64,000 nucleotides of DNA from Reyranella sp. (GTDB lineage: Bacteria > Pseudomonadota > Alphaproteobacteria > Reyranellales > Reyranellaceae), in assembly GCF_004297265.1 (NCBI RefSeq), contig NZ_SCUT01000040.1, positions 62,001-126,000 of the forward strand, in the 5' to 3' direction. The notes beneath the pieces were generated by a model. The model had not been told where the DNA came from, did not search any database, and saw nothing but the letters and a program-made list of their open reading frames with translations. This document shows, piece by piece, positions 16,580 through 24,074 of this stretch. Both the position numbers and the translations under genes were made by a program. Position 1 is the stretch's first letter. The number at the start of each line of letters is the position of its first letter.

Positions 16580-16608
16580 AGAATGGTGCACCTGCGAAGA
16601 GAATGCAA
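16580..16608 (-). promoter_or_regulatory. Probable sigma-70 promoter of the small RNA
   Basis: On the minus strand TTGCAT (16603-16608) and CATTCT (16580-16585) are spaced by exactly 17 nt, a reasonable housekeeping promoter. It would start transcription near 16574, at the foot of the 5' hairpin. Confidence 0.5.
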
Positions 16609-16781
16609 GAGCGAAAAAGAGCCCTGAATTCACATATTTAGCGTTCGTTGATGTCTGACATCGGGTGTGTTGTTTTTGCAACGCACAATAATAGTGCGAT
16701 GCAGCTATGTGCTGAACGCATTGCTTCGGCAAACGCGTGGGGACGCAATTTCAGTAGGATGTTCAAAGACTTAAGCTCGGG
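16609..16781 (+). promoter_or_regulatory. Upstream region of the M81/D-aminoacylase operon
   Basis: No gene is visible here. It is AT-richer than its surroundings and holds two short perfect inverted repeats: GATGTC-T-GACATC at 16650-16662 and CGCAC-7 nt-GTGCG at 16682-16698. Both lie 80-130 nt before the M81 start and could be operators for a dimeric regulator; no matching regulator gene is adjacent. Confidence 0.4.
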
Positions 16782-18293
16782 ATGGAGGGATTGTTGGCCA
16801 GGAAGTTCGTAGTCGCGATGATGATGCACGAGACCAATACGTTCTCGCCCCTGCCCACCCCCATCGAATCCTTCGCCCGGGCAGGCTCGCTGAGCGGCCC
16901 GGTCGCCATCCAGGAGGCGGAGGGCACCAACACCTCCCTGGGCGGCTTCATCGAGGTGGCCCGGAAGGCCGGCGCCGAGTTCACCGTTCCGATGGCCGCC
17001 TCCGCCCATCCGTCCGGCCTGGTCACCAAGGCCGCCTACGAGCAGATGACCACCTCCATCGTGGACGAGGTGAAGAAGGGCTGCGACGCGGTCCTACTGG
17101 CTCTCCATGGCGCCATGGTTGCCGAACACTACGATGACGGCGAAGGTGAGTTGCTCAATCGTATCCGCCGGATCGCCCCCGACGTGCCGATCGCCGTAGC
17201 GCTCGATTTCCACACCCAGATGACCGACGCCATGGTGAACGGCGCCACGATCATGACGGGCTACCGCACCTATCCTCATATCGACATGGCCGACACGGCC
17301 CGCCGGGCCGGCCGCACCCTGGTCCGCACCCTCGCCGGCGAGGTCGAGCCGAAGATGGTCTGGGGCAACCGCCCGATCATGAGCAGCTCGCTGGTCCACA
17401 CGCCGTCGCGCGAGCCGATGAAGACCCTGATGGGCATGGCCAACCAGGCCGAGGATACCGGCGAGGTCCTGAATGCCTCGGTGTTCGGTGGCTTCCCGCA
17501 GGCTGACATCCCCCACCTCGCCCTCTCCTCGGTCATCGTCTGCGACAAGCGCACCGCCGAAGGCGAAATCCTGCTCAACCGCATCCTCGATACAGCCTGG
17601 GAGAAGCGCGAGGGCTTTCTGTTTCACCCGGAGCCGCTGTCGGTCCAGGTGGGGCGCGCCAAAGGGTACACCGACTATCCGGTCGTCATGGCCGACCATG
17701 GCGACAACACCGCGTCGGGCGGCACCCAGGACGTCATGAGCGTCATCGAGGAGGCCATGAAGCAGGAGCTCGACGACGCCTGCGCCGGACCGATCTGCGA
17801 CCCGGCCTCAGTCGAGCAGATGATCAAGGCCGGCGTCGGCGCCGAGGTGACGCTCGAACTGGGCGGCAAGATCGACATGCCGGCCATGGGCCTCAAGGGC
17901 AAGCCGCTCAAGGTCACCGGCAAGGTGAAGGCAATTACCGACGGCCAATTCACCGTGACCGGCCCGATGGCGACTGGCACCACGGTGCGCATGGGCCGCA
18001 CCGCCGTGCTCGACACCGGCAAGATGCAGATCGTGATCTCGGAGAAGCGCGCCGAACCCTACGATCTCGGCGTCTTCACCCATTGCGGCATCGATCCGCG
18101 GCGCAAGAAGTATGTGCTCATCAAGTCGCGCCAGCACTTCCGCGCCGGCTTCGAGCCGATCGCCAAGCACATCGTGATGTGTGACGGCGACGGCTGCACC
18201 GCCTCCGACCTCAAGCTGTTCAAGTACGAGCGGGTCAAGCGCCCGCTCTACCCGTTCGACCTCGACATGCGGCTCGGCCGCAACGAAGCCTAG
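16782..18293 (+). CDS. M81 family metallopeptidase (MlrC-like)
   Basis: A 503-residue cytoplasmic enzyme related to microcystinase C. The N-terminal DUF1485 domain holds the metal-site motifs MMMHETNTFSPL near residue 13, LALHGAMVAEHYDD near 110 and VALDFHTQMTDAM near 140. The MlrC C-terminal domain begins around residue 300 with MADHGDNTASGGTQDV. The family hydrolyses small, often D- or beta-linked peptides. It is followed after 8 nt by a D-aminoacylase gene, so the pair probably opens D-amino-acid-containing peptides and then deacylates the products. GGATGGAGGG surrounds the start. An in-frame TTG at 16794 is a possible alternative. Confidence 0.9.
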   Translation: MEGLLARKFVVAMMMHETNTFSPLPTPIESFARAGSLSGPVAIQEAEGTNTSLGGFIEVARKAGAEFTVPMAASAHPSGLVTKAAYEQMTTSIVDEVKKGCDAVLLALHGAMVAEHYDDGEGELLNRIRRIAPDVPIAVALDFHTQMTDAMVNGATIMTGYRTYPHIDMADTARRAGRTLVRTLAGEVEPKMVWGNRPIMSSSLVHTPSREPMKTLMGMANQAEDTGEVLNASVFGGFPQADIPHLALSSVIVCDKRTAEGEILLNRILDTAWEKREGFLFHPEPLSVQVGRAKGYTDYPVVMADHGDNTASGGTQDVMSVIEEAMKQELDDACAGPICDPASVEQMIKAGVGAEVTLELGGKIDMPAMGLKGKPLKVTGKVKAITDGQFTVTGPMATGTTVRMGRTAVLDTGKMQIVISEKRAEPYDLGVFTHCGIDPRRKKYVLIKSRQHFRAGFEPIAKHIVMCDGDGCTASDLKLFKYERVKRPLYPFDLDMRLGRNEA

Positions 18294-18301
18294 GAGCCCA
18301 C

Positions 18302-19762
18302 ATGGCCACTTACGATATCGTCATCCGCAACGGCCAGGTGGCCGACGGAACAGGCAAGAAGCTCTTCGCCGCCGACGTGGCGGTGAAGGGCGACCGCATC
18401 GCAGCCGTCGAGGCGCCGGGCACGTTGCGCGGCGACAACGAGATCGACGCCACCGGCAAGGTCGTGGCGCCGGGCTTCATCGACGTGCACACGCATGACG
18501 ACACCGCGCTGATCGACAATCCGGCCATGGCGATGAAGGCGAGCCAGGGCGTCACGACCGTGGTGTGCGGCAATTGCGGCGTCTCGGCCGCGCCGTATGT
18601 CCGGCCCGATGTCGGCCACTGGATGTCGCTGATCATCAAGAAGAAGGAAAACCTTTCGAAGGACTTCGCGTCGTTCGCGGGCAAGGTCGATGCAGCCAAG
18701 CCCGCCATCAACGGCGCCTTCCTGATCGGCCACGGCACCTTGCGCATCAACTCGATGGGCGACGACCTCAACCGCGTCGCCACCGGCGCCGAGATCAAGC
18801 AGATGCGCGAACTGCTCGACCAGAGCCTGGAACAAGGCGCGATCGGCATGTCGAGTGGCCTGTTCTATGCCGTTTCGAGCCACGCCTCGACCGATGAGGT
18901 CGCGGAGGTGGCCGCGCCGCTCGGCAGATGGGGGGGCGTCTACACCGCCCACATGCGCGACGAGGGCGACCATATCCTGAAGGCGATGGACGAGACGTTC
19001 GAGATCGGCCGTCGCGTCGGCGCCGAGATCATCGTGTCGCATCACAAGTGCTCGGGCCGCTCCAACTTCGGCCGCATGAAGGAGACCCTGCCGCACTTCA
19101 ACGAGGCGATGAAGAAGCAGCAGATCTCCTTCGACGTCTATCCGTATGTCGCCGGCTCCACGATCCTGCGCAGCGACATGCTGGAACGCGCCGACAAGGT
19201 CCTCATCACATGGTCCGACAAGGTGCCGGGCATGAGCGGCCGCGATCTCAAGGAGATCGCCGAGGAGATGGGCTGCTCGATGAAGGAGGCCGCTGACCGC
19301 ATCCAGCCGGCCGGCGCCATCTACTTCATGATGGACGAGAAGGACGTGCAGGCCGCGATGTCCCATCCCGGCGCCATGATCGGCTCGGACGGCATCCCGT
19401 TCGATGCCCATCCGCATCCCCGCCTGTGGGGCACCTTCCCGCGTGTGCTCGGCCACTACTCGCGTGACCTGAAGCTGTTCCCGCTGGAGGACGCGGTGCG
19501 CCGCATGACGTCCTATTCGGCGCAGCGCTTCCATCTCACCAACCGCGGCGAGGTGAAGCCCGGTTTCTATGCCGACATCTGCATCTTCGATCCGGCGACG
19601 GTGATCGACACCGCCACGTTCGAGAAGCCGATCTCGCCGGCCGCGGGCATCGACACGGTGATCTGCAACGGCGCCTTCGCGTGGCGCGACGGCAAGCCCG
19701 GCGGCGGTCAAGCCGGCCGCGCGCTCAACCGCGAGGCCATGCAGGCTGAAGCGAAGGCCTGA
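18302..19762 (+). CDS. N-acyl-D-amino-acid deacylase (D-aminoacylase)
   Basis: A 486-residue amidohydrolase. Zinc-ligand motif GFIDVHTHDD lies near residue 60. VVCGNCGVSAAP near residue 90 holds the bridging cysteine typical of D-aminoacylases, and SHHKCSGRSNFGR near 245 gives the next histidines. MIGSDGIPFDAHPHPRLWGTF near 360 carries the catalytic Asp and the D-aminoacylase signature. It releases free D-amino acids from N-acyl forms. GGAG stands seven bases before the ATG. A strong terminator follows 25 nt after the stop, so it ends the operon with the M81 gene. Confidence 0.92.
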   Translation: MATYDIVIRNGQVADGTGKKLFAADVAVKGDRIAAVEAPGTLRGDNEIDATGKVVAPGFIDVHTHDDTALIDNPAMAMKASQGVTTVVCGNCGVSAAPYVRPDVGHWMSLIIKKKENLSKDFASFAGKVDAAKPAINGAFLIGHGTLRINSMGDDLNRVATGAEIKQMRELLDQSLEQGAIGMSSGLFYAVSSHASTDEVAEVAAPLGRWGGVYTAHMRDEGDHILKAMDETFEIGRRVGAEIIVSHHKCSGRSNFGRMKETLPHFNEAMKKQQISFDVYPYVAGSTILRSDMLERADKVLITWSDKVPGMSGRDLKEIAEEMGCSMKEAADRIQPAGAIYFMMDEKDVQAAMSHPGAMIGSDGIPFDAHPHPRLWGTFPRVLGHYSRDLKLFPLEDAVRRMTSYSAQRFHLTNRGEVKPGFYADICIFDPATVIDTATFEKPISPAAGIDTVICNGAFAWRDGKPGGGQAGRALNREAMQAEAKA

Positions 19763-19787
19763 AGGTCTCGACGAGCGCCAAAGAAAA

Positions 19788-19810
19788 GGCCCGCAGAAGC
19801 GGGCCTTTTT
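19788..19810. terminator. Bidirectional Rho-independent terminator
   Basis: Stem GGCCCGC (19788-19794) and GCGGGCC (19799-19805) with loop AGAA, followed by five T on the plus strand and preceded by AAAA, which becomes a T run for the convergent dksA transcript. It separates the D-aminoacylase gene from dksA. Confidence 0.92.
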
Positions 19811-19815
19811 GCTGG

Positions 19816-20241
19816 TCAGTCGTTGCCTTCGTCGCGGCGGGTGCGCTCCATGCGCTCGTGGCGCTCCTGCGCCTCGACCGACAGGGTGGCGATCGGCCGG
19901 GCTTCGAGACGCTTCAGCGAGATCGGCTCGCCGGTCTCTTCGCAATAGCCGTAGGTGCCTTCCTCGATCGACTTGATCGCCTGGTCGATCTTGGAGATCA
20001 GTTTGCGAAAACGGTCCCTCGTCCGCAACTCCAGCGAGCGGTCGGTCTCGGCGGTCGCACGATCGGCGAGATCGGGCTGCGCCAGACTCTCTTCCTGCAT
20101 GTTCTGGAGCGTCTGATTGGATTCATCGATCAGCTCGTCCTTCCACTTCAGCAACTTCTGCCGGAAGTACTCCTGCTGCATCGGATTCATGAAAGCTTCA
20201 CGTTCTGACGGCCGATAATTCTGCGGCAACGTAATCGACAT
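19816..20241 (-). CDS. dksA: RNA polymerase-binding transcription factor DksA
   Basis: A 141-residue DksA. An N-terminal coiled coil carries the DLADRATAETDRSLELRTRDR tip region, near residue 65, where acidic tip residues contact RNA polymerase. The C-terminal globular part reads GTYGYCEETGEPI...LKRLEARPIATLSVEAQERHER. Only the first of four zinc-finger cysteines remains; the others are Thr, Ser and Ala, as is common in alphaproteobacteria, so the finger cannot bind zinc in the usual way. It mediates the stringent response with ppGpp. The start chosen has GGAG nine bases upstream. The leader contains a hairpin (20271-20291). Confidence 0.93.
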   Translation of the reverse strand: MSITLPQNYRPSEREAFMNPMQQEYFRQKLLKWKDELIDESNQTLQNMQEESLAQPDLADRATAETDRSLELRTRDRFRKLISKIDQAIKSIEEGTYGYCEETGEPISLKRLEARPIATLSVEAQERHERMERTRRDEGND

Positions 20242-20432
20242 CGTCGGCAACTCCACTCGAAGCCACGACAGTCCGCCCGGGAAAGGCGGACCCTTTTCGA
20301 AGCGCGCGGAGTATAGGGATGGGCTTTCGCGGAGCAAGAACGTTTCGGCGCCGCCGACCGATTCAGCCGTGCAGCGCAGCAATTACAGCGGTTGTAATAA
20401 TCCCCAGATTTCGAGGCATTTGGGCATCCACG

Positions 20433-21206
20433 TCAGGACTCATGCTGCAATGCAGCAAATGCCTGTAAAGCAAGCAGCCGGGCAAAGGTTGTAGAGAGGT
20501 CGAAGGCCGGTTCGACCGCAAACGCGGCGTGGGCGCCCTCCTCGAGCGTCTTGCCGTCAGCGAGCGCCTCCACGAAGGCCGTCTCCGCCGGGCACAGTCT
20601 CGCAAAGGCTGCGTCCCCGGAACGGCGCAGCACGATCACCGAAGCGGGACCTTCATCCAGCGATACCCGCCCGGCCGCCGCCCCGGGCCTGGACGCCTCC
20701 CAGATCCTGTCGATCGGGTACGCCGACCGGACAAGGGTCGAGCCGGCGGCGAGGGAGACCCTCGACGCCAGCAGACCTTCGGATGGCAGGTCCGCGAGGT
20801 CGGACACGGACAGCCGGTCGCGCCAGGGCGCATGGAACGCCAGATTCAGGGCCCAGTCGAGCCGCGCCATATCGGCCAGATAGGGCAGCGAAGCGGCTGG
20901 CCCATACCTTGCAACGAAAGCCGGAAACGCCCCGCCATATTCGGCCAGCACCGGCTGCCGCGGCAGGTCCGTCGCCGCGAACGCCTTGGCCATGCCCCGG
21001 AAGAAGTCTTCCCCGACGATTGCCTGGACGGTCGAGTAGGTGGCGGCGAGAGCCGTTGCCAGGCTCTCCGCCACGTGATGGCGATGGATCCTTAGCCGCG
21101 CCGCGGCGGAGATCGTGTCGCCCATGACGGCATCGGCGAGGCTGGGCCGATCCTCGCCCTCCAGGTGTGCCGCGAAAGCCGCCTGCAGATCACGCAGCCC
21201 GAGCAT
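20433..21206 (-). CDS. bufC: BufC/HvfC-type DNA-binding-domain protein (DUF2063), RiPP partner protein
   Basis: A 257-residue protein. The N-terminal DUF2063 domain starts with LGLRDLQAAFAAHLEG and contains RLRIHRHHVAESLATALAATYSTVQAIVGEDFFRGMA, split over two helices (about residues 35-70). PYLADMARLDWALNLAFHAP follows near residue 120. Despite its old DNA-binding name, this family partners MNIO enzymes and is thought to present the precursor peptide. The first codons overlap the end of bufB by 17 nt, so translation is coupled. The ATG at 21206 was chosen because residues before it belong to bufB in another frame. Confidence 0.88.
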   Translation of the reverse strand: MLGLRDLQAAFAAHLEGEDRPSLADAVMGDTISAAARLRIHRHHVAESLATALAATYSTVQAIVGEDFFRGMAKAFAATDLPRQPVLAEYGGAFPAFVARYGPAASLPYLADMARLDWALNLAFHAPWRDRLSVSDLADLPSEGLLASRVSLAAGSTLVRSAYPIDRIWEASRPGAAAGRVSLDEGPASVIVLRRSGDAAFARLCPAETAFVEALADGKTLEEGAHAAFAVEPAFDLSTTFARLLALQAFAALQHES

Positions 21207-22029
21207 CGGCCTCCACCTCGACGCCGAGCGCCCGACCCGCCCGCCGCGCCTCGTCGAGCAGCACGTCGAGAGCCGGAAGATCGGTGTCCCATTCGACCAG
21301 TGTCGGCCGCGGCCCATGGCGGCGCACGATCTCGTCGAACAGCGACCACACACCATCGGCGACCCGGCTCCCATGATCGTCGATCAGGATCGGCTCCCCG
21401 TCCGCTTCGTTCACGGTATGACCGGCGAGGTGATACTCGCCAATCGCCGACGCCGGCAGGTTCCCGAGCCACGCCTCGGGATCGAGCCGCAGATTGTGCG
21501 CCGTGACGGAGATGTTGTTGGCGTCGAGCAGCAGGCCACAGCCGCTGCGGCCGACGAGTTCGGCCAGGAATTCCGGCTCCGACAGGGTCGAATGCGCGAA
21601 GGCGAGATAGCAGGATGGATTTTCGACGAGCACCCGCCGGCGCAGCCGTTCCTGCAGCCGGTCGACATTGCGCACGACCGCCTGCAGTGCCTCCTCCGTG
21701 TAGGGCAGCGGCAGCAGGTCGTTGAAATAACGGCCGCCGGCGACGCTCCAGGAAAGATGGTCGGAGACGAGCGTCGGCTGGAGGCGATCGATCAGTGCCG
21801 CAACACGATCCAGATGTGCTTCGTCGAGGCCGTCGACGGATCCGAGGGACAGGCCGACCGCGTGAACGGAGAACTCGTAGTCCCGGCGCAGGAGTTCGAC
21901 GGTTTCCAGCGCCGGGGAAGTCGCGAGATAGTTCTCGGCATGGATTTCGAGAAAGCCGGTCGCCGGACGATCGCGCGCGATTTCCGCGAGATGCGGCGAA
22001 CGCAGCCCGATGCCGGCACCCGCATTCAT
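21190..22029 (-). CDS. bufB: MNIO-family (DUF692) RiPP-modifying iron enzyme BufB
   Basis: A 279-residue TIM-barrel enzyme of the multinuclear non-heme iron oxidative family. Metal-ligand motifs appear in order: SDHLSW near residue 90, VENPSCYL near 140, LLLDANNISV near 175, and GEYHLAGH near 205, with VEWDTDLP near the end. Such enzymes change cysteines of a partner peptide to oxazolone/thioamide or thiooxazole groups. The precursor gene ends 2 nt upstream and the partner gene overlaps downstream, which is the bufABC arrangement. The start ATG (22029) directly follows the bufA stop. Confidence 0.92.
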   Translation of the reverse strand: MNAGAGIGLRSPHLAEIARDRPATGFLEIHAENYLATSPALETVELLRRDYEFSVHAVGLSLGSVDGLDEAHLDRVAALIDRLQPTLVSDHLSWSVAGGRYFNDLLPLPYTEEALQAVVRNVDRLQERLRRRVLVENPSCYLAFAHSTLSEPEFLAELVGRSGCGLLLDANNISVTAHNLRLDPEAWLGNLPASAIGEYHLAGHTVNEADGEPILIDDHGSRVADGVWSLFDEIVRRHGPRPTLVEWDTDLPALDVLLDEARRAGRALGVEVEADARAA

Positions 22030-22031
22030 GC

Positions 22032-22280
22032 TCAGCTCGGCGTGAGCTTGCCGTTCACGATCTTCTCGCAGGCGCCCTTGGGCACCGACACCCAGGCGTC
22101 GGCCTGCGCATCCTTCTTCGATGTGCCGGCGCACGACGACTTCGCCGTCTGGCAGTCGTTCTTACCGGCCTTCGCGATGCCGTAACATTTTTCCATGTTG
22201 CCCTGCGCCTGGCTGGTGGCCGCCGGCAGCACGAGCGCGGCGGCGAGAGCCGAGGCGATGGCGACGCGGGTGGTGTTCAT
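22032..22280 (-). CDS. bufA: Bufferin-type RiPP precursor (DUF2282)
   Basis: An 82-residue precursor with a Sec signal peptide (about 26 residues ending TSQAQG) acting as leader and export signal. The mature part has four cysteines in the DUF2282 pattern: EKCYGIAKAGKNDCQ, KSSCAG and VPKGACEKI. In bufferins the inner cysteines are modified by BufB, and the product binds copper in the periplasm. GGAGG stands five bases before the ATG. No DoxX-like bufD gene follows. The divergent neighbour is the DUF3553 gene, and the 100-nt gap between them must hold the promoter. Confidence 0.92.
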   Translation of the reverse strand: MNTTRVAIASALAAALVLPAATSQAQGNMEKCYGIAKAGKNDCQTAKSSCAGTSKKDAQADAWVSVPKGACEKIVNGKLTPS

Positions 22281-22382
22281 TGTGTCCTCCATGACATGAT
22301 GAAACCCAGTCTATACTGCCGATTGCGGCAGCAGGGCGTCAGACACCCGATAGCGTACCTCCAGCGGCGGAGTAACGGAAAC

Positions 22383-22577
22383 TTGTTCGACAAGCCCGGT
22401 AACGGATTGCTGAGCCCCGGCGACTTCGTGCGTCATCCCGGCCGACCGGACTGGGGTCTGGGCCAGATCCAGTCGATGATCGACCATCGCATCACCGTGA
22501 ATTTCGAGAATGCAGGCAAGGTCGTCATCGACGGCAACGTCATCGAACTCGCTCCAGACGACGCATCGCCTCGCTGA
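22383..22577 (+). CDS. DUF3553 domain-containing protein
   Basis: About 64 residues. GDFVRHPGRPDWGLGQIQSM and TVNFENAGKVVIDGNVIEL form the two halves of the DUF3553 domain, which resembles the small beta-barrel domain of UvrD/CarD-type proteins and may bind RNA polymerase or nucleic acid. I prefer the TTG at 22383, with GGAG ten bases upstream. An ATG at 22296 would add 29 residues of low similarity and reach into the divergent bufA promoter. The last 38 nt overlap the 3' end of mobA on the opposite strand. Confidence 0.75.
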   Translation: MFDKPGNGLLSPGDFVRHPGRPDWGLGQIQSMIDHRITVNFENAGKVVIDGNVIELAPDDASPR

Positions 22578-23220
22578 GCTCCGCCGGCGTGTTGACGTTC
22601 AGAAAGGGCTCGGCGTCACCCGGCCACACGAATTCCTCGAAAACATAGCGCAGGGCGAAGGTCTCGACCCGCCGCATCCCCTCCTCGAGGATGGCGCGCC
22701 GGAGATCGGCGGCCAGCTTCACCGACCAGATGGCGAGTGTGTGCTCGCGCCGCTTGCCGTGACGCACCATCAGGACATCGGGCTCGGGAACATGCATCAG
22801 TCCGCACAGCCGGACAGTGAGATCGAGCGGCAGGAACGGCACGTCGGCCGGCGCCGTCAGGATCCAGCCGCAATGGGGATGATGCTCCAGCGCCCATTCC
22901 ATCCCGGCCAGGATGCCGGCCAGGGGCCCGAGCCGCCGTCCCTCGCGCCGGGCCATCTCCTGGACATCGAGCGGATCGGCGATCACCGGTACACCGAGTG
23001 AGCGAAATTCCGGCGCCGGATCGTTGGCGACGATCACGAGGTCCATGACCTGCGGTCGCAGCCGGTCCACGACGTGTGCCACCATGGGCCGGCCCGCGAG
23101 CAGGCGCAGTGGCTTCAGCGCGCCCGGTCCCATGCGTCGCCCCTCGCCGCCGGCAAGCACGACGCCCACGACAGCACCGCTGCGCACGGGCCCGAAATTT
23201 TGCAACGCTTTCGCCACCAT
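22540..23220 (-). CDS. mobA: Molybdenum cofactor guanylyltransferase MobA
   Basis: A 226-residue nucleotidyltransferase. VVGVVLAGGEGRRMG near residue 18 is the GTP-binding loop of the MobA family, followed by LKPLRLLAGRPMVAHVVDRL. LGPLAGILAGMEWA lies near residue 100, and WILTAPADVPFLP near residue 120 holds the metal-binding aspartate. FLNVNTPAEL close to the end is also typical. It joins GMP to molybdopterin to make the bis-MGD cofactor. The exact start is uncertain because no clear ribosome site precedes the ATG at 23220. No other molybdenum gene is nearby. Confidence 0.88.
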   Translation of the reverse strand: MVAKALQNFGPVRSGAVVGVVLAGGEGRRMGPGALKPLRLLAGRPMVAHVVDRLRPQVMDLVIVANDPAPEFRSLGVPVIADPLDVQEMARREGRRLGPLAGILAGMEWALEHHPHCGWILTAPADVPFLPLDLTVRLCGLMHVPEPDVLMVRHGKRREHTLAIWSVKLAADLRRAILEEGMRRVETFALRYVFEEFVWPGDAEPFLNVNTPAELSEAMRRLERVR

Positions 23221-23267
23221 GGTGGCACTATGCGACGACGAAGAAATCAAGCAAGGGGGAGTCTCCA

Positions 23268-24068
23268 ATGACGTTCAGCATCGCCAGGGCTGCCACGTGG
23301 CTGCATCAGGTCGACAAGGCGCGCGCCGTGGTCGGATGGTGGCCGGAACGGTTCGCGACGGACGACGAGCGCCTCGCCTACAAGGTCCAGGACGCTTTCC
23401 TCAAGAAGCAGGTCGTCAAGCAGGGCCCGCTGGTCGGCTACAAGATCGCGCTGACCTCGCCGCAGATCCTGGCGCAGACCGGGCTGAAGGGGCCCGCCTA
23501 CGGGCCAATCCGCAAGAAGCGCGTGTTCGAGCACAAGGCGACGGTCCGCGCCGATCGCTGGACGCGACTGGGCGCCGAACTCGAAATCATCCTGATCGTG
23601 AATGCGGACGTGCCGGCACCGAAGGGAAAGCCCTACGACAGGGACTCGATTGCCCAATATGTCGGCGAGGCGCGCGCCGGTTTCGAGCTGATCGAGGATC
23701 GCGGCGCCGACTACAGCCGCCTTGCCGTCAATCCGCTGATCATGGATGCCGGCTGGAACGGCGGCTCGCTGCTGGCGAAGCCCAACAAGGACTGGGCGAA
23801 GCTCGATCTCGGCAACCTGCACGGTTCGGTTTCCTTCGACGGCAAGGTCGTGCGCGAGGGCCACTCGGGCGACGTGCTGGGTCACTGCTACAATGCGCTG
23901 GCGTGGCTTGCGAACAAGCTTGGCGACCACGGCAAGCGCCTGAAGAAGGGCATGATCGTCTCGTCGGGCAGCATGGTCGCCTGCCAGTTCGTGCCGCCGG
24001 GCAGTACCGCCACCGGCAGGATCGAGGGCCTGGGCGAGGTGACGCTGAGGTACGAGCTGCCGAAGTAG
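23268..24068 (+). CDS. 2-keto-4-pentenoate hydratase/fumarylacetoacetate hydrolase family protein
   Basis: A 266-residue protein of the MhpD-like hydratase group. It has LVGYKIALTSPQILAQTGLKGP near residue 55, the acidic metal-site strand RLGAELEIILIVNADVPAP near residue 100, a FELIEDRG segment near residue 145, and GHCYNALAWLANKL toward the end. MhpD-like enzymes add water to 2-hydroxypenta-2,4-dienoates from meta-cleavage of aromatic rings; no partner gene is adjacent, so the substrate is open. GGGGGAG precedes the ATG at 23268. It converges on pdeM with a 6-nt gap. Confidence 0.88.
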   Translation: MTFSIARAATWLHQVDKARAVVGWWPERFATDDERLAYKVQDAFLKKQVVKQGPLVGYKIALTSPQILAQTGLKGPAYGPIRKKRVFEHKATVRADRWTRLGAELEIILIVNADVPAPKGKPYDRDSIAQYVGEARAGFELIEDRGADYSRLAVNPLIMDAGWNGGSLLAKPNKDWAKLDLGNLHGSVSFDGKVVREGHSGDVLGHCYNALAWLANKLGDHGKRLKKGMIVSSGSMVACQFVPPGSTATGRIEGLGEVTLRYELPK

Positions 24069-24074
24069 AACCGG

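Noticed and set aside
18290..19945. Minus-strand open frame of 551 codons opposite the D-aminoacylase gene
   Set aside because: Antisense shadow of a GC-rich gene; no recognisable domain, and it runs through the terminator and into dksA.
20271..20291. Hairpin in the dksA leader as a terminator
   Set aside because: GTCCGCC/GGCGGAC is followed by only CCTTTT on the plus strand and no plus-strand gene ends there, so I treat it as a leader hairpin and not a terminator.
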